From: Synergistaceae bacterium
GTDB taxonomy: Bacteria > Synergistota > Synergistia > Synergistales > Aminobacteriaceae
Direction of reading: 5' to 3'
Length of the DNA stretch: 64,000 nt
NCBI GenBank assembly: GCA_031277095.1
Contig: JAISLU010000093.1
Coordinates: forward strand, 1-64,000
This document shows, in pieces, positions 46,645 to 57,947 of the stretch (the first letter of the stretch is position 1; the number at the start of each line of letters is the position of its first letter). The position numbers were made by a program, and so were the translations under genes. The notes under the pieces were generated by a model, which saw nothing but the letters and a program-made list of their open reading frames with translations, was not told where the DNA came from and searched no databases.

Positions 46645-47244
46645 CTAGAAGATAGCCTGAAGCACCTGAGTGAGAATTCCGGGCTTCTGGGTACGGCTCA
46701 AAGCGCCCTTGCCCTTTATGCCCAATTCTGCGTTTGCGATCAAGCTGCTGCGGATCTGGTTGTTGCTGTTGAAGTCTTGAGGTCGGACAACACCTACCAA
46801 TTGCAATTGCAGCGTTTCTTCGCTGGTCCTCACATCACGGGTTCCCTCGATGACGAGGTTTCCATTGGGCAGCACGTCCGTCACGACGCAGGATATGGTC
46901 GTTCTCCCATAATGTTTGCGTTCGATGGAACTATCGCCTTTAGCGTCGTTCGTGGAGGTCAGTCCCAACTGGCGAATAAAGCTCAAAATCCCTGTCCCGT
47001 TGCTGACCGCGTTGCTGGAGCTTTTTTTCAGGTCCGTAACGGCCTTGTCCTTGGTGTCCGTCTGCTCGTCCACCATCACCGTCACGATGTCGCCTATTCG
47101 GCTCGGGCGCTGGTCCGCGATCCAATTGGTTTTGTCGTTCCAAAGAGAAACGGCCTCGGCACGACTCGTTCCCGTGGGAAAAATCCCCGTCTTGCACATA
47201 AAACACGCAAACATCAACAAAAAAAACACTCGCGATTTATTCAC
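46645..47244 (-). CDS. flgH: Flagellar L-ring protein FlgH
   Basis: RPSRIGDIVTVMVDEQT; LPNGNLVIEGTRDV; GVVRPQDF. Confidence 0.93.
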   Translation of the reverse strand: MNKSRVFFLLMFACFMCKTGIFPTGTSRAEAVSLWNDKTNWIADQRPSRIGDIVTVMVDEQTDTKDKAVTDLKKSSSNAVSNGTGILSFIRQLGLTSTNDAKGDSSIERKHYGRTTISCVVTDVLPNGNLVIEGTRDVRTSEETLQLQLVGVVRPQDFNSNNQIRSSLIANAELGIKGKGALSRTQKPGILTQVLQAIF

Positions 47245-48254
47245 GGCACTTTCACCTCCACCGTATCGTCCGTCACAACGACCGCCGTTACAACGGCCTT
47301 ACTGGCAGTATTACGCACCTTGATCGAGTCGCCCAGGGCCCCGTTTTCCAGGGCCTCGCCTTGGGTCTTGACCGTTATGCCCGCACTCTGCACGAGAATA
47401 GTGACTCTTTTCCCTTTTTCTATTATCGGCACCTCTACGAGCAAGTTGAGAAGGATCGCCTCCCCTTGAGAGAGGTTTTTTCTCGGAGAACGCCCGATTG
47501 CCTGAGACGCCGCCGAGGCGTACACCCCGGGCCTGTTCACCCGAATTGGGCGTAAGGCGAAGTCGGATGCTTTCAGGATTTCGCCTTTTTTGACGGACCG
47601 GGTGAGGATCAGAGCAGGCTGACTCCACGTAAGCCTGACGGCCAGAGAACGCTCCTTCCCGGCCGCGTCCTGAAACTTCAAAGTCGCGGCGGACGTCCCT
47701 GGGACGATGGAGGCCGGGGACACCAGGCGGCCGTCGGGAACGGAACCTCGATAGTGTACCTCCACCTCCCCCTCCCAGGAGGAAAGAGATTTGATCCGCC
47801 CCGCCAATTCCTCTTGTTCAATATTTTCTCTTTCAATATCTTCTTTCCCAATATCTTCTTTTTCAATATCTTCTTTTTCCAGATCCTCCTGAGCCGCAAT
47901 CTCGACTCTGACGGTCGCGGGCATCTTCAACTCCACGCGCACGTCCTCCAGCCCGCTGACCTTCAGGGCGTCGATCACCTGCTCCCGGGTGATGACTCCG
48001 TTTTGTGCCGACAAAAGCAGAGCCCCTGCCCGCTCCGTCAAATCCCGGCTTCCTTGGAGAGTCGCGATGTCGGACAAAGCGCAGGCTTCCCCCTCCATCC
48101 TGACGACGGCCGGGATGGAAACGCGCAGCGTCTGAGCCCCGTCGCTGGGAGAAGCGAGCAAAAGAGCCGCGAACACCAACCCGACCCACGAAGAAAAAAC
48201 AAAAAAACGGCGGAACCCTCTCCGCCGTCGGATTTGCCCTTTCTGTCTCTTCAT
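47241..48254 (-). CDS. flgA: Flagellar P-ring assembly chaperone FlgA
   Basis: SAF-like C-terminus: LTRSVKKGEILKASDFALRPI..AIGRSPRKNLSQGEAIL. Confidence 0.88.
   Translation of the reverse strand: MKRQKGQIRRRRGFRRFFVFSSWVGLVFAALLLASPSDGAQTLRVSIPAVVRMEGEACALSDIATLQGSRDLTERAGALLLSAQNGVITREQVIDALKVSGLEDVRVELKMPATVRVEIAAQEDLEKEDIEKEDIGKEDIERENIEQEELAGRIKSLSSWEGEVEVHYRGSVPDGRLVSPASIVPGTSAATLKFQDAAGKERSLAVRLTWSQPALILTRSVKKGEILKASDFALRPIRVNRPGVYASAASQAIGRSPRKNLSQGEAILLNLLVEVPIIEKGKRVTILVQSAGITVKTQGEALENGALGDSIKVRNTASKAVVTAVVVTDDTVEVKVP
47808..47890 (-). repeat. In-frame 15-bp degenerate tandem repeat in flgA
   Basis: EDLEK EDIEK EDIGK EDIER ENIEQ EELAG. Confidence 0.88.
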
Positions 48255-48270
48255 ATTCGTTTCTTTATGC

Positions 48271-49062
48271 CTATCGCTTCAAGCCGTTGGCGATCCGCAA
48301 AAGATCGTCCGCCGTCTGCACGCCCTTGGAGTTGGCTTCGTACGCCCTTTGGGCAACGATCATACTCACCATCTCATCCACCACCTGGACGTTGGACATC
48401 TCCAGAACGCCCTGGCGAACCTCCGACATGCCGTCAACGCCCGGCTCGGCCAGAATGGGAGGACCGCTGGCGTCCGTCTCCGCGAAGAGGTTGCCGCCCA
48501 CGGCCAAAAGCCCCGCCGGATTGATGAAACGCGCCAGCTCCAACTGACCGATATCCTGAGTGGCAGTCTGACCCGCCAACTGCACGGAGATGGTGCCGTC
48601 GTTGCTCAACATGATCTGAACCGCGTCCTGGGGGATGAGAATGGCGGGCTCCAGCAAAAGGCCCTCGTGGTTCACCACCTGGCCGTCTCCGTCCACTTGC
48701 CATGCGCCGGCGCGCGTATATCCGATGGTGCCGTCCGGCATGGTGACCTGAAAATAACCTTGTCCGCCGGCGATGGTCCAGTCCAGGGGATTGTCCGTCA
48801 CCTGCAAGTTGCCCTCGGTCATGAAAGAAGGCGTCCCGATCACCCGTGTCCCCAAACCCACCTGAACGCCCGTGGGGATCGTGGAGGCCGGGTCCACCGG
48901 CGTGCCGGGCTGGCGGTCGATCTGATAGATCAGATCCTGAAAATCCGCGCGGCGTTTTTTATACCCCGTGGTGTTGACGTTGGCCAAGTTGTGGGACACC
49001 ACATCCAAGTTCGTCTGCTGCGCGATCATACCCGAGGCGCTGGACCAAAGCGATCTCAACAT
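48271..49062 (-). CDS. flgG: Flagellar distal rod protein FlgG
   Basis: MLRSLWSSASGMIAQQTNLDVVSHNLANVNTTGYK; MVSMIVAQRAYEANSKGVQTAD. Confidence 0.95.
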   Translation of the reverse strand: MLRSLWSSASGMIAQQTNLDVVSHNLANVNTTGYKKRRADFQDLIYQIDRQPGTPVDPASTIPTGVQVGLGTRVIGTPSFMTEGNLQVTDNPLDWTIAGGQGYFQVTMPDGTIGYTRAGAWQVDGDGQVVNHEGLLLEPAILIPQDAVQIMLSNDGTISVQLAGQTATQDIGQLELARFINPAGLLAVGGNLFAETDASGPPILAEPGVDGMSEVRQGVLEMSNVQVVDEMVSMIVAQRAYEANSKGVQTADDLLRIANGLKR

Positions 49063-49083
49063 ATCAAGAAGCCTCCTGAAAAT

Positions 49084-49890
49084 TTATTGTCTGCCGTAAG
49101 AAGCGATCAATTTCCCCGTCTGCTCGTCGTGGGTCATCAAAGCCTTGGACGCCCCTTCGTAGGCGCGCTGGGCCTCGATCATCCGCACCATTTCCTCCAC
49201 GACGCTGACGTTGGACATCTCCAAAGTACCGGCCGCCAAGCGAACGTCCTCCACCGCCACCGGAGCGCCGGAGTCGTCGTTTGCCGACAAGTTGTTTCTT
49301 CCCGTCTGCTGAAGGTATGTGGGGTTCTCGAAGGTGTAAAGGGCAAGCTGACCCACCACCTCACCGTCGGCAAGAACTTGGCCGTTGTCCAAAATCTGCG
49401 CCGACGTGGCTTCCTCGATGGCGATGGGGCCGCCATCCCCTTGGACGCTCATGCCGTCCAGCGTGGCCAGCGTTCCGTCCCGCCCCACCAGAAAGTTGCC
49501 CTGTCTCGTATAATACGTATTTCCCTCGGCGTCCTGGACGGCAAAAAAACCCGGCCCGTCGACGGTGACGTCCAAAGGAGCCTCCGTGGTGCGCACCACC
49601 CCTGGGCGGGTGTCCATGCTGCTCTCGGAGTACACGTTGGACAGGGCTATGCCCCCGATGATCTGCTTGCCCTTCCAGTTCATGGTGAAGGGAGGGACAG
49701 TCACGATCTTCGTTTCCCCGTCCTCCGAGACTTTCTCGATCCGGTCCATCAAGGCGCTGAACTCCGCGTTGACGGGAACTCGGCGACGATAACCCACGGT
49801 ATCGACGTTGGCGAGGTTGTTCGTAACGACGTCCAGGTGCGTTTCCTGTACCAACATGGCCGAACAAGCCGAATACAGTCCTCGATTCAA
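49084..49890 (-). CDS. flgF: Flagellar hook-basal body protein (FlgF-like)
   Basis: MNRGLYSACSAMLVQETHLDVVTNNLANVDTVGYRRR; VRMIEAQRAYEGASKALMTHDEQTG. Confidence 0.87.
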   Translation of the reverse strand: MNRGLYSACSAMLVQETHLDVVTNNLANVDTVGYRRRVPVNAEFSALMDRIEKVSEDGETKIVTVPPFTMNWKGKQIIGGIALSNVYSESSMDTRPGVVRTTEAPLDVTVDGPGFFAVQDAEGNTYYTRQGNFLVGRDGTLATLDGMSVQGDGGPIAIEEATSAQILDNGQVLADGEVVGQLALYTFENPTYLQQTGRNNLSANDDSGAPVAVEDVRLAAGTLEMSNVSVVEEMVRMIEAQRAYEGASKALMTHDEQTGKLIASYGRQ

Positions 49891-49952
49891 AAGACAGTTC
49901 CTCCGATTTATCTCAATTCATTTCAATATCTGTTATTGCGATGCCTGCTCTT

Positions 49953-50999
49953 TCAATACCTGCGTTTTCGGCCTCGCCGCACGTTCACTAAAAATCCGCT
50001 GCGGCCCGAACGCCGGAGCTTGTCGATCTCGGCCAAAGCCTTGCCCGTGCCTAAAGCGACGCACTCCATCGGGTTTTCGGCGATAAAACAGTTGATACCC
50101 GTTTGCTGAGTGATCAACTCCGTCAAACCCTTCAAAAGAGACCCTCCGCCGGTGAGTACGATCCCTCTATCAATAATATCGGCAGAAAGTTCCGGCGGCG
50201 TTAGCTCCAAAACATTTCGGACCCCGTCCACCAAGGTTTGCACCATCTCTCCGATGGCCATGTTCACGGCGGAGCTGGATACCTCTATTTGGCGGGGGAG
50301 CCCCTGCACCAGGTCCCGGCCCTTGATGACCATCCGGAGGTCCTCCTCCAGGGGAATGCAGGTTCCTATCATGATCTTCAGGTTCTCCGCCGTCTGCTCT
50401 CCGATGGCCAGGTTGTACTGCCGGCGCAAATAGCGCATGATGCCCTCGTCGAACTTGTCTCCGCCTATGCGCAGCGATTTCGAGACGACAACCCCCCCCA
50501 GCGAGATGACGGCGATGTCGGTGGTGCCTCCTCCGATATCCACGAGCATCTTGCCCCGGGCCTCTTCCACGTTGAGATTGGCTCCGATCGCGGCGGCCAT
50601 GGGCTCTTCGATCAAATAAGCCTCTTTCGCCCCAACTTCCAGCGCGGCTTCGAGGACGGCGCGGCGCTCTACGTCCGTCGCCCCGGAGGGCACACAGATC
50701 ATGGCCCGGTTTTTGAAGAATCGGTCCCACCCCTTGGTTACGCGTCGCATGAAATGTTGGAGCATCGCCTCGGTCATGGAATAGTCCGCAATGACCCCGT
50801 CACGCAGGGGACGTACCGACACGATGCTCCCCGGAGTTCTTCCCACCATGTTTTTGGCCTCGTACCCCACCGCCAGAATATTGCCGGTGTCGAGATCCAC
50901 GGCGACCACCGAGGGCTCTCTCAGGACCACTCCGCGTTTTTTCTCGAAAATGAGGATCGTAGCCGTGCCGAGGTCTATCCCAATATCCGTTCCGAACAT
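49953..50999 (-). CDS. mreB: MreB-family rod-shape actin homolog
   Basis: GTDIGIDLGTATILIF; VDIGGGTTDIAVISLGG; start trimmed to MFGTDIG. Confidence 0.93.
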   Translation of the reverse strand: MFGTDIGIDLGTATILIFEKKRGVVLREPSVVAVDLDTGNILAVGYEAKNMVGRTPGSIVSVRPLRDGVIADYSMTEAMLQHFMRRVTKGWDRFFKNRAMICVPSGATDVERRAVLEAALEVGAKEAYLIEEPMAAAIGANLNVEEARGKMLVDIGGGTTDIAVISLGGVVVSKSLRIGGDKFDEGIMRYLRRQYNLAIGEQTAENLKIMIGTCIPLEEDLRMVIKGRDLVQGLPRQIEVSSSAVNMAIGEMVQTLVDGVRNVLELTPPELSADIIDRGIVLTGGGSLLKGLTELITQQTGINCFIAENPMECVALGTGKALAEIDKLRRSGRSGFLVNVRRGRKRRY

Positions 51000-51838
51000 T
51001 CCCCACTCCTCCTGACAAAGAGACTCGGCGACTGGTACGACTCGTTCTTTGCCTGCTCCCTGCCGATAAGGGAACACGACCCTCCGTTGCCGGTAAAGGT
51101 AAAATCTTTATAAGCGACGCGCCAAAAATACAGCCCGCTCGCCGGCGCCGTCATAGCCGACGCGTCGCGTCCGGTTCCCTCCAAAAGCGACTGGAGCCAA
51201 GGCAGCGACTCCCCTCCGCATCCGATTTTATCGATATTTCCGACCATGATGCGCACCATGTTCATCAAAAAAGAGGGCGCGCGCACAATGATCAAAGACA
51301 GATCTCCCACTCGCTTACAACGTACCCGGGACAGGGTGCGCACGCTGTCCTCGGGGCATTCTCCCGTCTTGCAAAAGGCGCGGAAATCGTGGGTTCCCTC
51401 CAGCGTCCGACAGGCTTTACGCACGCTCTCCCCGTCCCATCTGCGTTTCCGCCACCAGACGAGGCCGCGCAGGTGGGGCCAGCAGCTTCTGCCGTGCCAG
51501 ACAAAATAACGGTACTCCCTCCACAAAGCACTGCGCCTCGCGTGAAAGTCCTCGGGCATCCTGCGAACCTCCATCAGCGACACGTCCCGGGGCAGATAAA
51601 AATTTACCGCCAGCATCAAACGCTGGGGATCCCAGTCCTTGTTCATCGTAAACGAAGCTACCTGACCCAGGGCGTGTACTCCACTGTCGGTGCGCCCGGC
51701 TCCCACGACTTTCACCGGTTCGGAGGAAACACGCATCAGAGCTTCTTCCAGCACCTGCTGAACGCTCAACGCCTGAGACTGACGCTGCCAGCCCGCGTAT
51801 TCCGTCCCCACGTAGGCTACCTGGGCCGCGTATTTCAA
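50975..51838 (-). CDS. truA: tRNA pseudouridine synthase A
   Basis: AYVGTEYAGWQRQ; GAGRTDSGVHALGQVASF; RAPSFLMNMVRIMVG. Confidence 0.95.
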   Translation of the reverse strand: MKYAAQVAYVGTEYAGWQRQSQALSVQQVLEEALMRVSSEPVKVVGAGRTDSGVHALGQVASFTMNKDWDPQRLMLAVNFYLPRDVSLMEVRRMPEDFHARRSALWREYRYFVWHGRSCWPHLRGLVWWRKRRWDGESVRKACRTLEGTHDFRAFCKTGECPEDSVRTLSRVRCKRVGDLSLIIVRAPSFLMNMVRIMVGNIDKIGCGGESLPWLQSLLEGTGRDASAMTAPASGLYFWRVAYKDFTFTGNGGSCSLIGREQAKNESYQSPSLFVRRSGECSERILG

Positions 51839-52668
51839 AAGAACCTCTCTATCGCAAAAATCCGGACAAAAGAGAAAACGGCGACCGAGGACATGACAAA
51901 AATTGTAGCGCCTGTGTCTCTTTTTTTCCAGACCAAAGGACGTCTTCGCGTGCGCCCTTCCCCTCCCCGATAACCTCGGGCCTCCATGGCAAGGGCCAAC
52001 TCGTCCGCGCGCTTGAAGATGATGACGAAGAGGGGAATGATAACGGGGAAAAAAGCGATCATGCGCCGCACCGCGTTTCCTTGGTCCAGCCGCGCTCCCC
52101 GGGAGAGCTGGGCTTTCACGATACGGTCGGTCTCTTCCATCAATAGGGGAATGAAGCGCAAGGCCACGCTCATCATCATCGCGAACTCGTGAACGGGAAA
52201 ACCGACACGTTTAAGGGGAGACAAAAGGGACTCCATTCCGTCCGCCAGCTCCAGGGGAGCCGTGGTCAAAGGCAGAAGAACGGCGAAAAGAACCAGGAGC
52301 AGCAGGCGCAGCGCAGCGACGCCGCCGGCGTAGAGGGCAAGAAGTCCGTCGAGAACTTCCCTGGAATCCCACAACCCCGCCGCGACGTTGAAAACGAAGG
52401 TGAAGGCCGTCAGGAGAAAGACGGGACGGCAGGACCTCAAGACCACACCCACCGACAGGCGGGAAATTTTCACCATCCCGAAAAAAGCGGCCGCGCAACA
52501 CGCCAGCGACAGAGCGTCGCCGGATGGAAATACGGCGATCATAATCGCCATAAGCAGCAAGAGCTTTGCCCGGGGGTCGAGAGAATGTACAAAAGAGTTG
52601 ACAGGAACATACTGGCCCATGGCCATGGACACAAAAGACAACGAACTCCGAAGCTCCTTCAAAAACAA
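51835..52668 (-). CDS. ecfT: Energy-coupling factor transporter transmembrane protein EcfT
   Basis: SFVHSLDPRAKLLLL; AQLSRGARLDQGN; ALAMEARGYRGG. Confidence 0.92.
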   Translation of the reverse strand: MFLKELRSSLSFVSMAMGQYVPVNSFVHSLDPRAKLLLLMAIMIAVFPSGDALSLACCAAAFFGMVKISRLSVGVVLRSCRPVFLLTAFTFVFNVAAGLWDSREVLDGLLALYAGGVAALRLLLLVLFAVLLPLTTAPLELADGMESLLSPLKRVGFPVHEFAMMMSVALRFIPLLMEETDRIVKAQLSRGARLDQGNAVRRMIAFFPVIIPLFVIIFKRADELALAMEARGYRGGEGRTRRRPLVWKKRDTGATIFVMSSVAVFSFVRIFAIERFF

Positions 52669-52787
52669 AATGAATGAACGAAAACAACCACGAAAGCAAC
52701 CTCAAAATCGATATGTCAGTGATCGTTCGAAAAACAATGATCGTTCGAAAAAAATCGGACGCCCCACACTTCTATATTTATTCTTTT

Positions 52788-53135
52788 CTATTCTTTGTAT
52801 TCATAACTTAAAATTTCCGCGTCTCCCCAGAGTTTTTCTATTTTATAAAAATCGCGTCCCTTTTTGCTGAATACGTGAACCACAACATCTCCCCCGTCGA
52901 GCAGGCGCCAATTCGTGCTGTTTTCTCCCTCGATCCTCACCCTGTGGCCGTTGCGTTCCAAGGCCTCCTGGCTCACATCCACCAGGGTTTTCATGTGAAC
53001 TTCGGAGTTGCCCGTCACCAAAATGAAGACATCCGAGAGAGTTCCTATGTCTCCGAGGTCGAGTCCGACGATCTCCTGCCCCTTTTTGTCGGCCAAGGCA
53101 TCGCAGATGTAGCCGTATTCCGCAAGCGTACTCAT
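52788..53135 (-). CDS. rsfS: Ribosomal silencing factor RsfS
   Basis: GLDLGDIGTLSDVFILVTGNSEVHMKTLVD; WRLLDGGDVVVHVFSKKGRDFY. Confidence 0.94.
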   Translation of the reverse strand: MSTLAEYGYICDALADKKGQEIVGLDLGDIGTLSDVFILVTGNSEVHMKTLVDVSQEALERNGHRVRIEGENSTNWRLLDGGDVVVHVFSKKGRDFYKIEKLWGDAEILSYEYKE

Positions 53136-53214
53136 CGTAAAGTCTATTCTTCCCTTCTCGAAATCCCAATTCCAACCTCTGAATTCCAACCTTTTGAAAT
53201 TCAAAAGCGGTATT

Positions 53215-54543
53215 TTAAAAGTTGACACCCTCCAGGCGCTTGAATATGAGTTCCTTGTCGTGCCCCAAAATGACGGAGACCATTGAGACCGTTCGGTTCC
53301 GTTGCACCAGATTTTCGTTGGTGATCCCGCAGAGGCGTGCCAGGGCCTCCGCGGACAGCCTGTCCTCCTCGGTGGCGTTCGCCGGGTAGACTACGTTCGA
53401 CGTATAGTAATCGAAATGTCGCGCGTTACCGGTGTAAACCACGTCCACACCCAATTTTTGAAAAATCTGGGAAGCCCGTTTGCCGAGCCCGTCGGAGCCG
53501 TCGCCGTTTAAAATACCGATTTTCCCGATCCGTCCGATCAACTCCAGAAGCATCTCATGGTCCAAATCCGGGGGCAGTTCCTTCGCCGCTGCCGGATCGG
53601 CGGCCGGGGGAGAGTCGCTTTTGCCGGCAAGCCACTGGGACGATTGGATGATGTCGATGACCCAGTAGCTCACCTCCCCGATGTAAGCCGCCTTCCCTGG
53701 GGTCATGGTCAATTCGATGCGGTCCCGGGGCAGCGAATTGGCAAAAAGCAATAAATTCAACGCGTCCTTGGGCGTCAGGTCGGTGTTCACCGCGGATACG
53801 ATCTCGCCCACCAAACTCGGAATTTTAGGAATGATGGACGCGGACTTCAATTTTTCCATCAAAAGAGAAATGACCTTCTGCTGGCGCTGCACGCGGCCGA
53901 TGTCGCCCAAGGGATCGTGACGAAAGCGAACGTACTTCAGAAGCGTTTTCCCGTCCATATGCTGCGGACCCTTGGGAATGTTGATGAAGAGCTTCGCCGA
54001 ATAGTCGTTGTAGACCAATTTTTTCTCCACGTCGATATGGATTCCTCCCAGGAGGTCGACGATCCGGGGAAAACTGTCATAGTTCACCAGCACGAAATAA
54101 TGAATGCCCACGTTGAAGAGATTCATGACCGTCTCTTTCAAAAGCTCCAGTCCCCCGTAGGCGTAGGCGTGATTGATCTTGTCCCAGCCCCGTCCCGGAA
54201 TCAAAACCCGGGAGTCGCGCGGAATCGACAACATACGGATAGATCGAGTGTCCTGATCGATAACGGCAAGGGCGATGGCGTCCGACCGGCGTCCTCCGTC
54301 TACCTCGTCCAGTCCCACCACCAAGATATTCACCGCTCCCAAAATTGGATCGATGTCGATGGGATTGGGGGGGGAGGGATGATTTATGGGCTGGGGAAGT
54401 TTTACGTCATCCGAAACGCCGGCCCTGGAGCGGGAGGGGACGGACACAGAGATCGGAAAAACTTCCATAATGCGCCACGCGGCGCCTCCCACCGTGGCCA
54501 TCAAAATCAAAAACGCGATAAGGAATATCTTGAGAAATTTCAA
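53215..54543 (-). CDS. LytR-CpsA-Psr family protein with C-terminal LytR_C-like domain
   Basis: ILVVGLDEVDGGRRSDAIALAVID; IPRDSRVLIPG; GKTLLKYVRFRHDPLGDIGRVQRQQ; probable TTG start overlapping the nadD stop. Confidence 0.92.
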   Translation of the reverse strand: MKFLKIFLIAFLILMATVGGAAWRIMEVFPISVSVPSRSRAGVSDDVKLPQPINHPSPPNPIDIDPILGAVNILVVGLDEVDGGRRSDAIALAVIDQDTRSIRMLSIPRDSRVLIPGRGWDKINHAYAYGGLELLKETVMNLFNVGIHYFVLVNYDSFPRIVDLLGGIHIDVEKKLVYNDYSAKLFINIPKGPQHMDGKTLLKYVRFRHDPLGDIGRVQRQQKVISLLMEKLKSASIIPKIPSLVGEIVSAVNTDLTPKDALNLLLFANSLPRDRIELTMTPGKAAYIGEVSYWVIDIIQSSQWLAGKSDSPPAADPAAAKELPPDLDHEMLLELIGRIGKIGILNGDGSDGLGKRASQIFQKLGVDVVYTGNARHFDYYTSNVVYPANATEEDRLSAEALARLCGITNENLVQRNRTVSMVSVILGHDKELIFKRLEGVNF

Positions 54544-55169
54544 ATCTGCGGCACCTCCGAGTCCCTGTAAAGCCCGCAACTTTCGATATAGCTTTCCACC
54601 AGATGGGGAACGAGGAAACGGATGCTCCTGCCCTCCCGGGCCCGTGAACGAATTTCGGTGCTGGATATGGCGAACTGGGGGATTTCGATCAGCTTCAAAA
54701 CCCGTCGAATGTTGATGGGCAGAGCGTCCACTCCGGTGACGGAGTACCCCGGTCTCGTCGCCGTCACGAGAGTACACAAAGAAGGAAGCTGCATATAATC
54801 CTTCCATGTGTCGATGCTTAAAAGGGCATCCAGCCCCGTGATGAAGGAAAGCTCAGGCGGAGGAGTACTTTGTTTCAGAAATTCTTTGAGAGTATCCACC
54901 GTGTGGGACGGGCGGCCTCGATCGATCTCCGTGCGGGATACGCTGAATTCCCGCACTCCCGCCGTGGCCAAAAGCGTCATGGCGTAACGGTCTTCGGAGG
55001 GCGTAACAAGCCGGTTTCTTTTATGGGGAGGCGCTCCTGTGGGGACGAACACGACGCGATCCAAGACCAACTCTCGCCGACACTCTTCCGCCGCCAAGAG
55101 GTGACCGTAATGAATGGGGTCGAAGGTTCCTCCCATAATCCCGATCTTTTCAGCTGCTACTTCAGCCAC
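54540..55169 (-). CDS. nadD: Nicotinate-nucleotide adenylyltransferase
   Basis: IGIMGGTFDPIHYGHLLAAEE; ISSTEIRSRAREGRSIRFLVP. Confidence 0.95.
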   Translation of the reverse strand: MAEVAAEKIGIMGGTFDPIHYGHLLAAEECRRELVLDRVVFVPTGAPPHKRNRLVTPSEDRYAMTLLATAGVREFSVSRTEIDRGRPSHTVDTLKEFLKQSTPPPELSFITGLDALLSIDTWKDYMQLPSLCTLVTATRPGYSVTGVDALPINIRRVLKLIEIPQFAISSTEIRSRAREGRSIRFLVPHLVESYIESCGLYRDSEVPQI

Positions 55170-55220
55170 AGGCCTCCATACCCCCTCGCCAATCTTTGAA
55201 CGCTTTTTCGTGCGATGTTG

Positions 55221-56672
<1,452 letters not shown>

Positions 56673-56712
56673 TCAGACAAATTTCAGATAATTCGACCAA
56701 AATAAACCAGAT

Positions 56713-56741
56713 AAAAAAGAAGGCTCCAGCCACAGGAGCCC
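56713..56741 (-). terminator. Rho-independent terminator downstream of rpmA
   Basis: Minus strand GGCTCC-TGTGGCT-GGAGCC-TTCTTTTTT. Confidence 0.88.
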
Positions 56742-56839
56742 CTTACCGCAACTTCAGCCTTATCGTAACTTTTAGTTTGCAACTTCGCATAAAATGCGAC
56801 AATCGACGCGGCTTCCCTGCCGGTCACCTTTTCTTGGCG

Positions 56840-57127
56840 CTACACCGCCGGCTCCACGGAGACGAACTTACGATCGCCCCGGGTTGTGAAGGAAACCTTG
56901 CCGGGAGTCAGCGCAAATAAGGTAAAGTCCCGGCCCAGTCCTACGTTCTTCCCTGGGTGAATCCGGGTTCCGCACTGCCGGACCAGGATACTGCCCGACT
57001 TGACCTCCGTACCGGCGTAAGCCTTGACGCCCCGGTATTTTGGGTTGCTGTCGCGGCCGTTGGTGGAGCTGCCCTGGCCTTTTTTATGGGCAAAAAACTG
57101 TATATCGAACTCGAAATTTCCAATCAT
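56840..57127 (-). CDS. rpmA: 50S ribosomal protein bL27 with N-terminal extension
   Basis: [31 protein letters not shown]. Confidence 0.97.
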   Translation of the reverse strand: MIGNFEFDIQFFAHKKGQGSSTNGRDSNPKYRGVKAYAGTEVKSGSILVRQCGTRIHPGKNVGLGRDFTLFALTPGKVSFTTRGDRKFVSVEPAV

Positions 57128-57453
57128 GATTCATGCACCTCCGAGATGCTCACAAATTCGGCGTATCTGAACGCCACTTCCTTCAGGGAAAGAACGATAC
57201 TGCGCGTCAGCAGGCTCAGTTCTGCCGCTTTGGCCTCCGGCCACCTTACGCGAACACGAGGAACAGACTCGTCCCTCGCGCACTCCGCCTCGGAGACCCT
57301 CGCTACGTCTCGCAGCCCTGCGAGAAGAGTTTCAACCAACACGGAAATCGCGGCGCAGACGATATCTTCTCCCTTAACACCCTGCCCCGAGTGCCCTCGG
57401 CACTCCAGCCCCACAAGGCCGTTCTTTCCCCAGAACAACGTCACTCGCGTCAC
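57124..57453 (-). CDS. prp: Ribosomal-processing cysteine protease Prp
   Basis: [27 protein letters not shown]; located between rplU and rpmA. Confidence 0.93.
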   Translation of the reverse strand: MTRVTLFWGKNGLVGLECRGHSGQGVKGEDIVCAAISVLVETLLAGLRDVARVSEAECARDESVPRVRVRWPEAKAAELSLLTRSIVLSLKEVAFRYAEFVSISEVHES

Positions 57454-57482
57454 TCGAAGTCTTTGGGCTTTTCTGCGACAGG

Positions 57483-57797
57483 CTAAACAACGATTTCTTT
57501 GATGCGGATCTTGGTATAATATTGACGGTGTCCGCGCATACGCCGCTCGTTTTTCTTGCTTTTATATTTGAACACCAACACCTTGTCGGCGCGGGCCTGT
57601 TCGAGAATTTCCACCTTGACGGCAGCTCCGTCCACCCAAGGGGCGCCGAATTTTGTCGACTCCTCGCCGCCCACCATATGAACCTTGTCCAGAACCACCT
57701 CTTGCCCCACCTCGCCCTCCAAACGCTCAACGCGAAATGCGTCTCCCGCTTGAACACGATACTGCTTACCGCCTGTTTCCACCACTGCATACATCAT
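57483..57797 (-). CDS. rplU: 50S ribosomal protein bL21
   Basis: MYAVVETGGKQYRVQAGDAFRVERLEGEVGQEVVLDKV. Confidence 0.97.
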   Translation of the reverse strand: MMYAVVETGGKQYRVQAGDAFRVERLEGEVGQEVVLDKVHMVGGEESTKFGAPWVDGAAVKVEILEQARADKVLVFKYKSKKNERRMRGHRQYYTKIRIKEIVV

Positions 57798-57823
57798 TCG
57801 CTTTCCTCCTTACGCTGGATCAA

Positions 57824-57947
57824 GGCCCCTTTTCCCTTTTCTTTTTTCCGAGGGTTACGCCCTGTCCATGCGATTTCCCCAGGTCACATCCTGCGGCTCC
57901 GTAATTTTAAGCACAGAAGCCCCTTTCGTCAACAGGGAAAAGGGGCC
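57824..57947 (-). promoter_or_regulatory. Candidate ribosomal-protein leader RNA upstream of rplU
   Basis: 13-nt perfect complementarity between 57824-57836 and 57935-57947; the latter can also pair with 57919-57927. Confidence 0.5.
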
